From positions 118,039-182,038 of the forward strand of contig CAVVVC010000004.1 in NCBI GenBank assembly GCA_963751595.1: a DNA stretch of 64,000 bases, written 5' to 3'. Each line of letters starts with the position of its first letter. The first letter of the stretch is position 1. Of the stretch, positions 45,353 through 54,618 are shown one piece after another. The notes below the pieces were generated by a model, which was not told where the DNA came from, ran no database searches, and saw only the letters and a program-made list of their open reading frames with translations. This DNA comes from JAHEGP01 sp963751595 (GTDB lineage: Bacteria > Pseudomonadota > Gammaproteobacteria > Pseudomonadales > JAHEGP01). The translations under genes and the position numbers were made by a program.

Positions 45353-46573
45353 ATGTCAGACATCAACAAAGTGGTTTTGGCCTATTCCGGCGGACTGGAC
45401 ACTTCGGTCATCGTGCGCTGGCTGCAGGATACCTACCAGGCCGAGGTGGTCACCTTTACCGCCGATATCGGTCAGGGAGAAGAAGTGGAGCCCGCGCGGG
45501 CCAAGGCCGAGGCACTGGGGGTCAAGGAAATCCATATCGAGGATCTGCGCGAGGAGTTCGTGCGCGACTATGTCTACCCCATGTTTCGGGCCAACACCGT
45601 CTACGAAGGCGAATACCTACTCGGCACCTCTATTGCGCGGCCACTGATTGCCAAACGGCTGGTCGAACTGGCGGCGCAGACCGGCGCCGACGCAATTTCC
45701 CATGGCGCCACCGGTAAGGGCAACGATCAGGTGCGCTTCGAGCTCGGAGCCTATGCCCTGGCTCCCGGCATCAAGGTGATTGCCCCCTGGCGTGAATGGG
45801 ATCTCACCTCCCGGGAGACCCTGATGGCGTATTGCGCCGAGCGGGATATCCCGGTGGATTTCAGCAACGCGAAGAAGAAATCGCCGTATTCGATGGACGC
45901 CAACCTGCTGCACATTTCCTACGAGGGCGATATTCTCGAGGACCCCTGGGCCGAGCCGGAGGAGGCAATGTGGCGCTGGAGCGTGTCGCCGGAAAATGCG
46001 CCGGATACGCCGACCTACATTGAATTGAGTTACCTGGCAGGGGATATCGTCGCCATAGACGGTCGCACCATGGGCGCAGCCGAGGTGCTGGCCTACCTGA
46101 ACAAGGTGGCCGGGGACAATGGTATAGGCCGACTCGACCTGGTGGAGAACCGCTACGTGGGGATGAAATCCCGCGGCTGCTACGAGACCCCGGGGGGCAC
46201 CATCATGCTCAAGGCCCATCGGGCCATCGAGTCGATTACCCTGGACCGGGAGGTGGCCCACCTGAAGGACGAGCTGATGCCGCGCTATGCCAGTCTGGTG
46301 TACAACGGCTACTGGTGGAGCCCCGAGCGCAAGATCCTGCAAACCGCCATCGACGAGACCCAGCAGGTGGTCAATGGCGTGGTGCGCTTAAAGTTGTACA
46401 AGGGTAATGTGATCGTGGTGGGCCGCCAGTCAGCGGATTCGCTGTTTGATGAGAGTATCGCTACCTTCGAAGACGACGCCGGCGCCTACAACCAGCAGGA
46501 CGCGGAGGGGTTTATCAAGCTCAATGCGCTGCGTATGCGGATTGCCGCCACCAAGGGGCGCAACCCGGTTTAG
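45353..46573 (+). CDS. argG: Argininosuccinate synthase
   Basis: The product is 406 aa. The PP-loop AYSGGLDTSVIVRWL is at the N-terminus; SHGATGKGNDQVRFE and the CYETPGGTIM segment follow. It joins citrulline and aspartate using ATP. ATG 45353 is preferred to a GTG six bases earlier because of the GAGGG site. The last five codons including the stop are repeated in tandem after the gene (see 46558-46617). Confidence 0.97.
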   Translation: MSDINKVVLAYSGGLDTSVIVRWLQDTYQAEVVTFTADIGQGEEVEPARAKAEALGVKEIHIEDLREEFVRDYVYPMFRANTVYEGEYLLGTSIARPLIAKRLVELAAQTGADAISHGATGKGNDQVRFELGAYALAPGIKVIAPWREWDLTSRETLMAYCAERDIPVDFSNAKKKSPYSMDANLLHISYEGDILEDPWAEPEEAMWRWSVSPENAPDTPTYIELSYLAGDIVAIDGRTMGAAEVLAYLNKVAGDNGIGRLDLVENRYVGMKSRGCYETPGGTIMLKAHRAIESITLDREVAHLKDELMPRYASLVYNGYWWSPERKILQTAIDETQQVVNGVVRLKLYKGNVIVVGRQSADSLFDESIATFEDDAGAYNQQDAEGFIKLNALRMRIAATKGRNPV

Positions 46574-46617
46574 CGCAACCCGGTTTAGCGCAACCCGGTT
46601 TAACGCAACCCGGTTTA
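46558..46617 (+). repeat. Four 15-bp tandem repeats spanning the argG stop
   Basis: The unit GCGCAACCCGGTTTA occurs four times; the fourth copy has A instead of the first G. Because 15 bp equals five codons, the argG frame reads RNPV-stop four times in succession (TAG, TAG, TAA, TAA). This looks like slippage amplification of the end of argG, tolerated because each copy restores a stop. Confidence 0.95.
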
Positions 46618-46662
46618 ATTGCCACCACCAGCCAAAGGGCTGGGTGAAGGAGTTTGTAATTG

Positions 46663-47067
46663 ATGGAATTTTCGCAAAAACCCGGGACTCACTCGCTGGT
46701 GATGGGGTACTTGCTGTGGATCTTCGGATTTATCGGCGCCCATCGGTTCTACTATGGCAAGCCGGTCACCGGGACCATCTGGTTTTTTACCCTGGGATTG
46801 CTTTTCGTCGGCTGGATTGTCGACCTGTTCCTGATTCCCTCGATGGCGGAAAAAGCCGACCTGCGCTTCGATTTCGGGCCGGTTAACTACTCGGTGGCCT
46901 GGCTGCTACTGACCTTTCTCGGCGTATTCGGGATCCACCGCCTGTATATGGGCAAGTGGGTGACGGCGATCCTGTACCTCTGCACCGGCGGTTTCCTCAT
47001 GCTGGGAGTGCTTTACGATTTCCTCACTCTGAACGAGCAGATCAGCGAGCGCAATCGCCTGATGTAG
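46663..47067 (+). CDS. TM2-domain membrane protein
   Basis: The product is 134 aa. It contains two TM2-type hairpins, each with a G-x-HR-x-Y turn: FGFIGAHRFYYGKPVTG and LGVFGIHRLYMGKWVTA. Four transmembrane segments are predicted. TM2 proteins are small inner-membrane proteins of unclear function. A GAAGGAG site lies 11 nt before the ATG. Confidence 0.85.
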   Translation: MEFSQKPGTHSLVMGYLLWIFGFIGAHRFYYGKPVTGTIWFFTLGLLFVGWIVDLFLIPSMAEKADLRFDFGPVNYSVAWLLLTFLGVFGIHRLYMGKWVTAILYLCTGGFLMLGVLYDFLTLNEQISERNRLM

Positions 47068-47216
47068 CCGCCGGTTACCCGGCTTGGTTCGGTACATGGG
47101 CTATGCTAGTATCCGTGCCGCTGGCAGGGGCTTGCGGGGCCCCGCCCGGTGCTGTGCACAAAGCACCCAACGCAATAAAACGGCACATCTGAAAGATACC
47201 CACCTGGGAGACATCA

Positions 47217-47585
47217 ATGAAGTTTCTGGTACTGCTCGTCGGCATTTTCATTATTGGTATTTGCATGACGTATTTTGTTTTCCCGCGGCTTGCCGAAGAC
47301 CTTATCACCTGGGTGGGGGAGAAGCGTAACCTGATGTATATGGTGGCAACCCGGTTCGTGGTGGGGATCATCCTGCTGGCGGGTGCCGATACCACCCATT
47401 TTCCCACCGCCATCTGGTGGCTGGGCATTGTGTTCGTAGCCGCCGGGCTGCTGCTGCTGTTTTTCCCCGCCGAAAACATCAAACGCATTACCGCAGTATG
47501 GCTTGATCGCTCCAACGGGGTGATCAGGGCCTGGGTGGCGATTCCCCTCGCTGTCGGCATTTTTGTGGTCGCATCGGTACTGTAG
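47217..47585 (+). CDS. Small membrane protein, unknown function
   Basis: The product is 122 aa, beginning with a hydrophobic helix (LVLLVGIFIIGICMTYFVF). Two or three further helices follow at about 45-60, 68-88 and 105-120. GGGAGA precedes the ATG. No family is recognised. Confidence 0.7.
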   Translation: MKFLVLLVGIFIIGICMTYFVFPRLAEDLITWVGEKRNLMYMVATRFVVGIILLAGADTTHFPTAIWWLGIVFVAAGLLLLFFPAENIKRITAVWLDRSNGVIRAWVAIPLAVGIFVVASVL

Positions 47586-47688
47586 GCTTATCCGGCAAAC
47601 CTCCTGAAGCGGAAGTGCAGGCCTTTGCCGATGCCCGGTGCGGGCCAAAAACCCTACCCGCCGTTTGTCCATTTATTCTGTCCCACCC

Positions 47689-48231
47689 TCAGTGCTTGAC
47701 CGGCCGCTTCTGCAGTTTGCGCTGCAGGGTTCTGCGGTGCATTCCCAGCGAACGGGCGGTCGCCGAAATGTTATTGTCGTTTTCCCGCAGTACCCGCTGG
47801 ATGTGCTCCCATTCCATGCGCTCCACCGACGGCGGATTATCGGGTATCGCGATCCCGGGGTCGGCAACGGTGGATTCCAGCGCTGCTACCAGCTCTTCGG
47901 TTCCTGCGGGCTTGCAGAGGTAATTCTGCGCCCCCAGCTTGATCGCTTCCACGGCAGTAGCAATGCTGGAATACCCGGTCAGGATCAGGATGCGCATCTG
48001 CGGTCTCAGTGCCAGCAACTGGGGGATCAGTTGCAGGCCACTGCTGGCGCCCAGGTTCAGGTCGAGCACGGCGTGCTCTGGTCCCAGTGCGCGGGTTTGC
48101 TCCAGTGCCTGCTGCGGATCGGCGGCGCAGCACACGCTGTATCCCCGCCGGGTCAGGGCACGGGCCAGCACCGAGGAAAACAGCTCGTCGTCATCGACCA
48201 GAAGGATGCGGGTTGGACTAGTCTTGCTCAT
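47689..48231 (-). CDS. regA: RegA/PrrA/RoxR-type response regulator
   Basis: The product is 180 aa. The receiver domain has VDDDELF and D57 (AVLDLNLGASSG). A Fis-type helix-turn-helix ends the protein (NNISATARSLGMHRRTLQRKL), as in RegA, ActR and RoxR. These control photosynthesis, respiration and carbon or nitrogen fixation genes according to redox state. It overlaps regB by 14 nt. Confidence 0.9.
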   Translation of the reverse strand: MSKTSPTRILLVDDDELFSSVLARALTRRGYSVCCAADPQQALEQTRALGPEHAVLDLNLGASSGLQLIPQLLALRPQMRILILTGYSSIATAVEAIKLGAQNYLCKPAGTEELVAALESTVADPGIAIPDNPPSVERMEWEHIQRVLRENDNNISATARSLGMHRRTLQRKLQKRPVKH

Positions 48232-49468
48232 GGCTTGTGGTCCTGCTTGCCGGCAATGTCACCCGGGTGCGAATCCCCCCGGCGTCACGTTCGTACAGCG
48301 TCACCTTACCGCCGAACCGGGTAATGGTGGCGTGGGTGAGGAGCAGGCCGATGCCCAGTCCGTTTTCACTGTTGAAAATAATCGGCTTGCCGATCTGGTC
48401 GGCAATGTCGGTGGGGAGTCCCGGGCCGTCGTCGAGTATCTCCATCACAATGTGTTTCCCCGCACTGGTGATTGTGACGCTGATGGCCGTCGGGCTGGCG
48501 TTGCCGGCGTTGTCCAGCAGGTTGATCAGTGCCTGCTTGAGGGTGGCGTCACCGCTGACCTGAAGCGTATCCAACTGTGTGTCGATATCCAACTCCAGTG
48601 TCGTAGCCGGGTGCAGCAAGTGCCAATCCCGCATCAGCTCCCGAAAATAGTCGCCGGCGCGGTAATGGCTGGCTACGCCCTGGAGATTACAGTCGGCGGT
48701 CTCGACCAGCTTTTTCAGCGTGGCTCGGCAGCTATCGACCTGGCTTGCGAGAATTTCCAGGTCTTTGTGCATCTCCGGATTTGCCGCGCTCTCCTGCTGT
48801 AACTCCTCCAACAGGATCTTCATTGTCGACAGCGGTGTTCCCAGTTCGTGGGCGGTTCCCGCGGCGAGGGTCGCCACCGCCATGATCTGCTCATCCCGCA
48901 GATCTTCCTCACGCAACTGGTTCAACAGTTGCTCGCGCTCGCGCAGGGCCTGGGCCATGCCCACCACAAAGTAGGTGATCAGCAGCGCGCTGACGGTAAA
49001 GTTGGCCCACATACCGATAACATGGAGGCTGAGGCGGTTGCTGTCGTGATGGTGCGGCGCCAGCGCGGCCAGGGGTTGGTTGTAAACCAGCAACAGTGAG
49101 TACACCCCGATGCAGATCAGTGCCACCATCCAGGTATAGCGCCAGCGCAGGGTGGCTGCCGCAATCGACAGGGGCACCAGAAAGTAGGAAATGAACGGAT
49201 TGGTGGCGCCGCCGCTGAAATACAGTATCAGGCTGAGCCCGAGGATATCGGCAAGGATCTGCAACAGGAACTCGAACTCTGTCACCGGCCATTGCTGGTG
49301 GCTGCGCAACCAGGACGCGACATTAAAGCCCACCAGCACCAGCAAAATCAGGCCCAATGCGGTATAGGACACATCAACCTGGTAGATATAGGCGAGACCA
49401 AGGGTGACGAGCATTGCGCCGAGTAACACCAGTCGAACCAGGCACAGACGCCGCAGGTTGTCGCTCAT
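48218..49468 (-). CDS. regB: RegB/PrrB/RoxS-type redox sensor kinase
   Basis: The product is 416 aa from ATG 49468; a GTG at 49558 would extend it by 30 residues. Six transmembrane helices occupy the N-terminal half. The quinone-sensing heptapeptide GGATNPF is at residues 86-92. The H-box is LAAGTAHELGTPLSTM with H207, and the G boxes are DDGPGLP and GLGIGLLLTHAT. RegB senses the ubiquinone pool and phosphorylates RegA. The redox-active Cys found in some RegB linkers is not evident here. Confidence 0.92.
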   Translation of the reverse strand: MSDNLRRLCLVRLVLLGAMLVTLGLAYIYQVDVSYTALGLILLVLVGFNVASWLRSHQQWPVTEFEFLLQILADILGLSLILYFSGGATNPFISYFLVPLSIAAATLRWRYTWMVALICIGVYSLLLVYNQPLAALAPHHHDSNRLSLHVIGMWANFTVSALLITYFVVGMAQALREREQLLNQLREEDLRDEQIMAVATLAAGTAHELGTPLSTMKILLEELQQESAANPEMHKDLEILASQVDSCRATLKKLVETADCNLQGVASHYRAGDYFRELMRDWHLLHPATTLELDIDTQLDTLQVSGDATLKQALINLLDNAGNASPTAISVTITSAGKHIVMEILDDGPGLPTDIADQIGKPIIFNSENGLGIGLLLTHATITRFGGKVTLYERDAGGIRTRVTLPASRTTSHEQD

Positions 49469-49554
49469 CGCTGTACGGTGAAAACGGTTCAAGTGGATGC
49501 TCCAGGAACGGGGACAGGCGCGATTATAGCCCAGGGCCGGATTGTTGGCCGTGG

Positions 49555-50247
49555 TCACGCCGACGCCGGTGATGCCTCCGCCTGCGGGCTCATCACCAGT
49601 TGCAGAGCCCGCAGCATGGTTTCGTAGACCACGGTGTGGTTGAAGCGCTCTGCAGAATCGAGAATGGCCAGGTACTCAAGGTGATGGATGGTCGCCATGA
49701 CCACCGCTGCATCGGTGCTCGAGCACTGCGAGCCGATGGTCACCAGGGCCCTCTCGATCAGGCTGTGGACCTCGATGACGTTGTCGGCAATGAACTGCTT
49801 GAGCACCCGGTTGTGCATCGCATCATTGCGAAAGGCACTTTCCAGCTGGCGGGTGTCCGGGCAGGCAGCCCGGGATTCGATATGTTCGGTCAGCAGGCTG
49901 GCGAGCTCCCGGGAGAGCCCGGTGCGGGTTTCCATATCGGCCAGCCCCCGCTTGCTGAAGTCACTGATGACCCGAACGCAGGTTTCCCCGAGCAGCCTGT
50001 CCTCGGCGCGCATTCGCTCGGCAAACAGAACGAAAGCGTCGTTGATCAACTGGTCTATGTGTTCGAAGTAGTAGGTTGTCGCTGCCAGTGGCACGCCGGC
50101 CTCGGTGGCCACTGCCCGGTGGCGGATGCCCCGGGTACCCTCGCGGGCAATGATCCGCAATGCGGCTTCAAGTAGCTTTATGCGGCGCTCGGTGCTACCT
50201 TTGCGGCTGGTTTTTCTGCCCCGGTAGTTGCTGTCTTGTTCCGCCAT
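49555..50247 (-). CDS. TetR-family transcriptional regulator
   Basis: The product is 230 aa with an N-terminal TetR DNA-binding domain (LLEAALRIIAREGTRGIRHR, then AVATEAGVPLAATTYYFEH) and an all-helical ligand domain. It ends just before regB and could be co-transcribed with it. Its ligand and targets are unknown. Confidence 0.9.
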   Translation of the reverse strand: MAEQDSNYRGRKTSRKGSTERRIKLLEAALRIIAREGTRGIRHRAVATEAGVPLAATTYYFEHIDQLINDAFVLFAERMRAEDRLLGETCVRVISDFSKRGLADMETRTGLSRELASLLTEHIESRAACPDTRQLESAFRNDAMHNRVLKQFIADNVIEVHSLIERALVTIGSQCSSTDAAVVMATIHHLEYLAILDSAERFNHTVVYETMLRALQLVMSPQAEASPASA

Positions 50248-50468
50248 CTTTGCTGGTTTCGACTGCTGCCTGTTGTGGGATAAGGGGTAACTTCAGGTCA
50301 ACCCGGGCGCCGACAGATTCTCCGACCGCGCGATAGTAACCTATCCGCTGCCAGGATAAAAACGTCCGCGGGTTTGCAGATGACGGTCGCAAACCCCGGC
50401 TAGCGCGGTGCTCTCGAACAGTTGCGGGCGCGGGCAAATGCCGACCGTCGACGCAGGAGGATGGTGTA

Positions 50469-50645
50469 ATGACGAACTTGCTATTGGTACTGGCGGTGCT
50501 GTTCGTGTCCCTGTTCGTGCTGGTCAAGGTGCTGGATGGACGGGCCAGTCCGCTGTCGCCAGAGCAACAGGCGCGGCTGTCTAAATGGCTGATGATCCTG
50601 GTCTTTATTTCCATTGTCCTGGCGCTGTTTCGAACCTGGATGTAG
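50469..50645 (+). CDS. Small two-helix membrane protein (58 aa)
   Basis: The product is 58 aa. An ATG follows AGGAGG by eight bases, a strong start. The sequence has a first hydrophobic helix (LLLVLAVLFVSLFVLVKVL), a short polar loop (SPLSPEQQARLSK) and a second helix (LMILVFISIVLALF). The family is not recognised. It lies in its own intergenic interval between the TetR gene and cysC. Confidence 0.7.
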   Translation: MTNLLLVLAVLFVSLFVLVKVLDGRASPLSPEQQARLSKWLMILVFISIVLALFRTWM

Positions 50646-50788
50646 GCGGACGGGCGGTCATATTACACAGCGCCCCATTTTGTAAAAGCCCGGGCCGCGG
50701 TGTAGAATCGGCGCCCACGATCGAATACTCAACAGCATGCTCCACCGCGCCGTGGGGCTGTTGCCACTTCCATAAAAGAGACATTGAT

Positions 50789-51406
50789 ATGACCGAGCAA
50801 AAGGCAACCAACGTGCATTGGCACGAGGGTGACATTACCCGCGAAGACCGCCATAAACTGCTGAATCAAAAGGGCGCCACACTCTGGTTTACGGGTTTGT
50901 CCGGGAGCGGCAAAAGTACGGTTGCGGTGGCCCTCGAGGGCGCGCTGCTGGAGCGCGGCAACCTCAGTTACCGTCTCGACGGCGATAACGTGCGGCTTGG
51001 CATCAACAAGAATCTCGGCTTTAGTGCCGAGGATCGCACCGAAAATATTCGCCGCATTGGCGAGATCGCCAAACTGTTTGTCGATACCGGGGTTATCACC
51101 CTGTCCAGTTTTATCAGCCCCTACCGGGCCGACCGGGACGCCGTCAGGGCCTTGCATGACGCCGGTGATATGGACTTTATCGAGATCTACGTCGAATGCA
51201 GTCTCGATGAGGCAGAGAAGCGTGACCCCAAGGGCCTCTACAAGAAAGCAAGGGCCGGGGAGATCAAGAATTTTACCGGTATCGATGATCCTTACGAGGA
51301 GCCATTGGAGCCCGAAATCGTGCTCCACAGCGACAAAATGAGCCTGGAAGAGGAAGTCGGTCTGCTACTGCAATTGCTGGTCGATCGCGGCATCATCAAC
51401 CCCTGA
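50789..51406 (+). CDS. cysC: Adenylylsulfate kinase
   Basis: The product is 205 aa starting at ATG 50789 (MTEQKATNVHWHEGD). The P-loop is GLSGSGKSTVAVALE; DGDNVRLGINKNLGFS and FISPYRADRD follow, all standard CysC motifs. It phosphorylates APS to PAPS for sulfate assimilation or sulfation. The next gene, sat, begins 26 nt later and makes its substrate. Confidence 0.95.
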   Translation: MTEQKATNVHWHEGDITREDRHKLLNQKGATLWFTGLSGSGKSTVAVALEGALLERGNLSYRLDGDNVRLGINKNLGFSAEDRTENIRRIGEIAKLFVDTGVITLSSFISPYRADRDAVRALHDAGDMDFIEIYVECSLDEAEKRDPKGLYKKARAGEIKNFTGIDDPYEEPLEPEIVLHSDKMSLEEEVGLLLQLLVDRGIINP

Positions 51407-51432
51407 ACCCCGACCAACACCGGAGATCCACC

Positions 51433-52626
51433 ATGATAAAACCCCACGGAGCAGACCAGCTCAAGCCGCTGTTTGTGTACGACGAAGCCCGCCGCGAGTC
51501 GCTGTTGGCCGAAGCCGAGACCCTGCCATCAATTGTTATCAGCTCGGCCGCTGCGGCCAATGCCGTGATGTTGGGCGGCGGCTATTTCACGCCGCTCGAA
51601 GGCTACATGAATCTGGCTGACAGCCTCAGCGTGGCTGAAAACATGCAAACCACCGACGGCCTGTTCTGGCCTGTGCCCATCGTCAATATCGTGGATGATG
51701 TCAGCGCCATCGAAGGCGCTGGCCGCATTGCCCTGCGTGATCCCAACGTCGAAGGTAATCCGGTGTTGGCGATAATGGACGTCGAGGCCATCGAGCCGGT
51801 GTCAGCGGAGCAACTGCAGGCGATGTCGGAGCAGATCTTTGCCACCGCCGACCCTCAACACCCCGGCGTTGCAACCTTTACCGCACTGGGTCGCTACCTG
51901 TTGTCCGGCCCCATCGAGGTGCTCAATTTCAGCTACTTCCAGAGCGATTTCCCCGATACCTTCCGCACCGCGGTGGAAATCCGCAACGAAATCCAGGAGC
52001 GTGGCTGGGATAAAGTGGTCGCCTTCCAGACCCGTAACCCGATGCACCGCGCCCACGAGGAATTGTGTCGCATGGCAATGGAGGATCTCGGTACCGATGG
52101 CATCCTGATTCACATGCTGTTGGGCAAGCTGAAGCCAGGTGACATTCCCGCCGATGTGCGCGATGCTTCCATTCGCAAGATGGTCGAAGTCTACTTCGAG
52201 CCCAACACCGTGATGGTGACTGGCTACGGTTTCGACATGCTCTACGCCGGTCCCCGCGAAGCCGTGTTGCACGCGATATTCCGCCAGAATTGCGGTTGCA
52301 GCCACCTCATCGTGGGTCGCGATCACGCCGGTGTGGGGGACTACTACGGCGCCTTCGACGCGCAGACGATCTTTGAGGAAAAGGTACCCGAGGGAGCGCT
52401 GGAAATTGACATCTACAACGCTGACCACACCGCTTACTCCAAGAAGCTCAACAAAGTGGTGATGATGAAAGACGCCCCCGATCACAGCAAGGATGACTTT
52501 GTGCTGCTGTCGGGAACGAAAGTGCGTGAGATGCTGGGCCAGGGCATTGCGCCACCGGTCGAATTTTCACGCCCGGAAGTTGCCCAGATACTGATGGATT
52601 ACTACCAGATCGTCGACAGTAAGTAA
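51433..52626 (+). CDS. sat: Sulfate adenylyltransferase, homomeric type
   Basis: The product is 397 aa. ATP-sulfurylase motifs are FQTRNPMHRAHEELCR (the QxRNPxHxxHE site), GRDHAGVGDYYGAF and the LSGTKVREML end. This is the single-subunit Sat rather than CysDN. It makes APS from sulfate and ATP. A terminator follows immediately. Confidence 0.95.
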   Translation: MIKPHGADQLKPLFVYDEARRESLLAEAETLPSIVISSAAAANAVMLGGGYFTPLEGYMNLADSLSVAENMQTTDGLFWPVPIVNIVDDVSAIEGAGRIALRDPNVEGNPVLAIMDVEAIEPVSAEQLQAMSEQIFATADPQHPGVATFTALGRYLLSGPIEVLNFSYFQSDFPDTFRTAVEIRNEIQERGWDKVVAFQTRNPMHRAHEELCRMAMEDLGTDGILIHMLLGKLKPGDIPADVRDASIRKMVEVYFEPNTVMVTGYGFDMLYAGPREAVLHAIFRQNCGCSHLIVGRDHAGVGDYYGAFDAQTIFEEKVPEGALEIDIYNADHTAYSKKLNKVVMMKDAPDHSKDDFVLLSGTKVREMLGQGIAPPVEFSRPEVAQILMDYYQIVDSK

Positions 52627-52656
52627 CAAGGTCGATGCATTACGGGAAACACCGGG

Positions 52657-52680
52657 GGCCCTCTGCGAGAGGGCCTTTTA
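52657..52680 (+). terminator. Rho-independent terminator of cysC-sat
   Basis: The stem GGCCCTCT pairs with AGAGGGCC around the 3-nt loop GCG, followed by TTTTA. It lies 30 nt after the sat stop codon. Confidence 0.9.
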
Positions 52681-52705
52681 TTGGGCGGCAATCAGGAGAC
52701 AGTTG

Positions 52706-53002
52706 ATGGATACACGGCAGCAACAGCAGATCGAGTCGCAGGTATTGAGGCGCTTGCTTGCACACCTCGATGAACGCAAGGATGTGCAAAACATCGAATT
52801 GATGAACCTGGCGGGCTTTTGTCGCAATTGCCTCGCCAAGTGGTATGCCGCGGCGGCCGACGAAGCTGGCGTGGGGCTTGACCTGGAGCAGGCCCGGGAA
52901 GTGGTGTACGGGATGCCCTACCGGGAATGGAAAGAAAAGTACCAGACCGAAGCAACGCCCGAACAGCAGGCGGCTTTTTCTGCGGCTCAGAAAGCCGACT
53001 GA
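52706..53002 (+). CDS. DUF1244 family protein
   Basis: The product is 98 aa. It matches the conserved DUF1244 pattern: RLLAHLDERKDVQNIELMNL, AGFCRNCLAKWY and VVYGMPYREWKEKYQ. The two Cys in FCRNC may bind metal. The function is unknown. A CAGGAGA site precedes the ATG. Confidence 0.85.
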   Translation: MDTRQQQQIESQVLRRLLAHLDERKDVQNIELMNLAGFCRNCLAKWYAAAADEAGVGLDLEQAREVVYGMPYREWKEKYQTEATPEQQAAFSAAQKAD

Positions 53003-53061
53003 TCGATACCCCGGCACTTGCCCTGCTGTCCCGTTGGCGGTGACGCCGGAGAAAAACGGCG

Positions 53062-53466
53062 CTACAGCACCGGGCCGTTGGGTATAAACCGGTTGTCGCT
53101 GTGTTCCTTGATCCACGCGAGGTCGTCGTGACTCAGCTTCGCGCCCCGCTGCTTGAGTACCCTGTTCAGCGCGATGACCGGAGATTTCGCGCCAACCACG
53201 CACCCCGGAATTTGCATCTCGGCGATCACCAGCGCCCTGATCAGATGCACCAACTCAGCCTCGTCGCAGTTGCTTGCGGCCTGGGTCCAGGCATCATCGC
53301 CGCTGTGCATGGCGGTGCCGAGCCATTTCTGCTGGTCGGGATCGAGCCGCTCCGCCAGGCGCGCCAATTTTTCCTGCTGGCTGAGTGCCACCAGCATGGC
53401 CAGCTTCTGCGGTTCGATTGCCTGCGGGGGCTTCTCGCCCCCGGGTTGCCATTCCCCTATCCCCAT
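53062..53466 (-). CDS. Hypothetical protein
   Basis: The product is 134 aa, cytoplasmic, helical (ALSQQEKLARLAERLDPDQQ) with a C-terminal segment VIALNRVLKQRGAKLSHDDL. A GGGAG site lies nine bases upstream. No family is recognised. Codon usage resembles the surrounding genes, which supports it being real. Confidence 0.6.
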   Translation of the reverse strand: MGIGEWQPGGEKPPQAIEPQKLAMLVALSQQEKLARLAERLDPDQQKWLGTAMHSGDDAWTQAASNCDEAELVHLIRALVIAEMQIPGCVVGAKSPVIALNRVLKQRGAKLSHDDLAWIKEHSDNRFIPNGPVL

Positions 53467-53652
53467 TATCGCTCTCCCTTCAATTCTGATGCCGATTGTA
53501 CGCCAAACCCGGGTGCAATGCCCCGGATGGCGGTGGGCTGACCGCGACGGCCTGGTCAGCGTGGGGGAGGGCCCTTGTATCGCAGACGCCGCTTCGGCAT
53601 CATGACGCCTGCGTTAATTACCACCCAAACTTTCCCGGGAATACAAACCGTA

Positions 53653-54618
53653 ATGTCTTTCTTGAAAAAGCTTTTACTGTCGCCCTGGCTCGCTTTTCTG
53701 GTGCTGGGGGGTATTGGCTACAGCCTGTTCCCCAACGCCGTCGAAAAGCCGCTGATTCACATCAGCACCAGTGATTTTGAGAACTACCGGGATGCCTGGG
53801 TGCGGCAGAACCGCATGATGACGACCCCGGAACTGGACCAGCGAATCCTCGAGCAAATGGTGGCGGAAGAAGCCCTGATGCAGCGCGCACTGGCGATGAA
53901 CCTGCAGTCGCTGCCGGTTATCCAGGATCGCCTGAAGAAACTGGGTTCCTTCCTGGAGGAGGACAACCCGGAGCCCCCCAGCGACGAGGAACTGATCAAG
54001 CGCGCGATTGAGCTGGGCCTGTTGCAATCCGACCCCGTGATTCGTCGCTACCTGGTCAGTACCCTGAAGCGGGCCATGGTGGCCTCAGTACCCCTGGAGA
54101 TCAGCGAACAGGAGCTGGCAGACTATTACCAGCAGAACCTGGATGAGTACACGCTGCCGGCAAGTCGGAATATCGTGCATGTGTATTTCAGTGTCGATGA
54201 CGGCGCGACCGCTGACACCGCTGCCGCCGCACGGGACGGGCTCCCCAGCCCCTACCAGGTCGATGACCTGGATGCCATTTTCTCCCGCGGTGATGTCTTT
54301 TACAGCGGCCACGTGTTCACTGGTAAAAACCAGCAGCAGCTCGCCAATATTTTCGGTTTCGAGTTTGCCTCCGAGGTGGAGCAGCTGGAGCCTGGCACCT
54401 GGTCACAACCGGTGCGCTCGGCTTACGGCTGGCACCTGGTGTGGCCGGATAAGGTCGAGCCTGCGGTCACTCGGCCGCTGGCGGAGGTCAGGGACAAGGT
54501 AGTAGCCCGGGTAAAGCAGGCCAAGGAGAAAGTTTTGCTCGACGAACAGGTGGAGCAGTTGAAGAAGGAGTATGACATTGTGGTGGATATCAGCCAGCCG
54601 GCGGGGTCGGCATCATGA
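53653..54618 (+). CDS. PpiC-type peptidyl-prolyl isomerase, membrane-anchored
   Basis: The product is 321 aa from ATG 53653. A single N-terminal hydrophobic anchor (LLLSPWLAFLVLGGIGYSLF) is followed by a helical chaperone-like region and a parvulin-type domain near residues 165-285 (GDVFYSGHVF, then QPVRSAYGWHLVWPDKVE). It should act in the periplasm on protein folding. It ends with a 4-nt overlap (ATGA) with the HupE gene, so the products probably work together. Confidence 0.82.
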   Translation: MSFLKKLLLSPWLAFLVLGGIGYSLFPNAVEKPLIHISTSDFENYRDAWVRQNRMMTTPELDQRILEQMVAEEALMQRALAMNLQSLPVIQDRLKKLGSFLEEDNPEPPSDEELIKRAIELGLLQSDPVIRRYLVSTLKRAMVASVPLEISEQELADYYQQNLDEYTLPASRNIVHVYFSVDDGATADTAAAARDGLPSPYQVDDLDAIFSRGDVFYSGHVFTGKNQQQLANIFGFEFASEVEQLEPGTWSQPVRSAYGWHLVWPDKVEPAVTRPLAEVRDKVVARVKQAKEKVLLDEQVEQLKKEYDIVVDISQPAGSAS

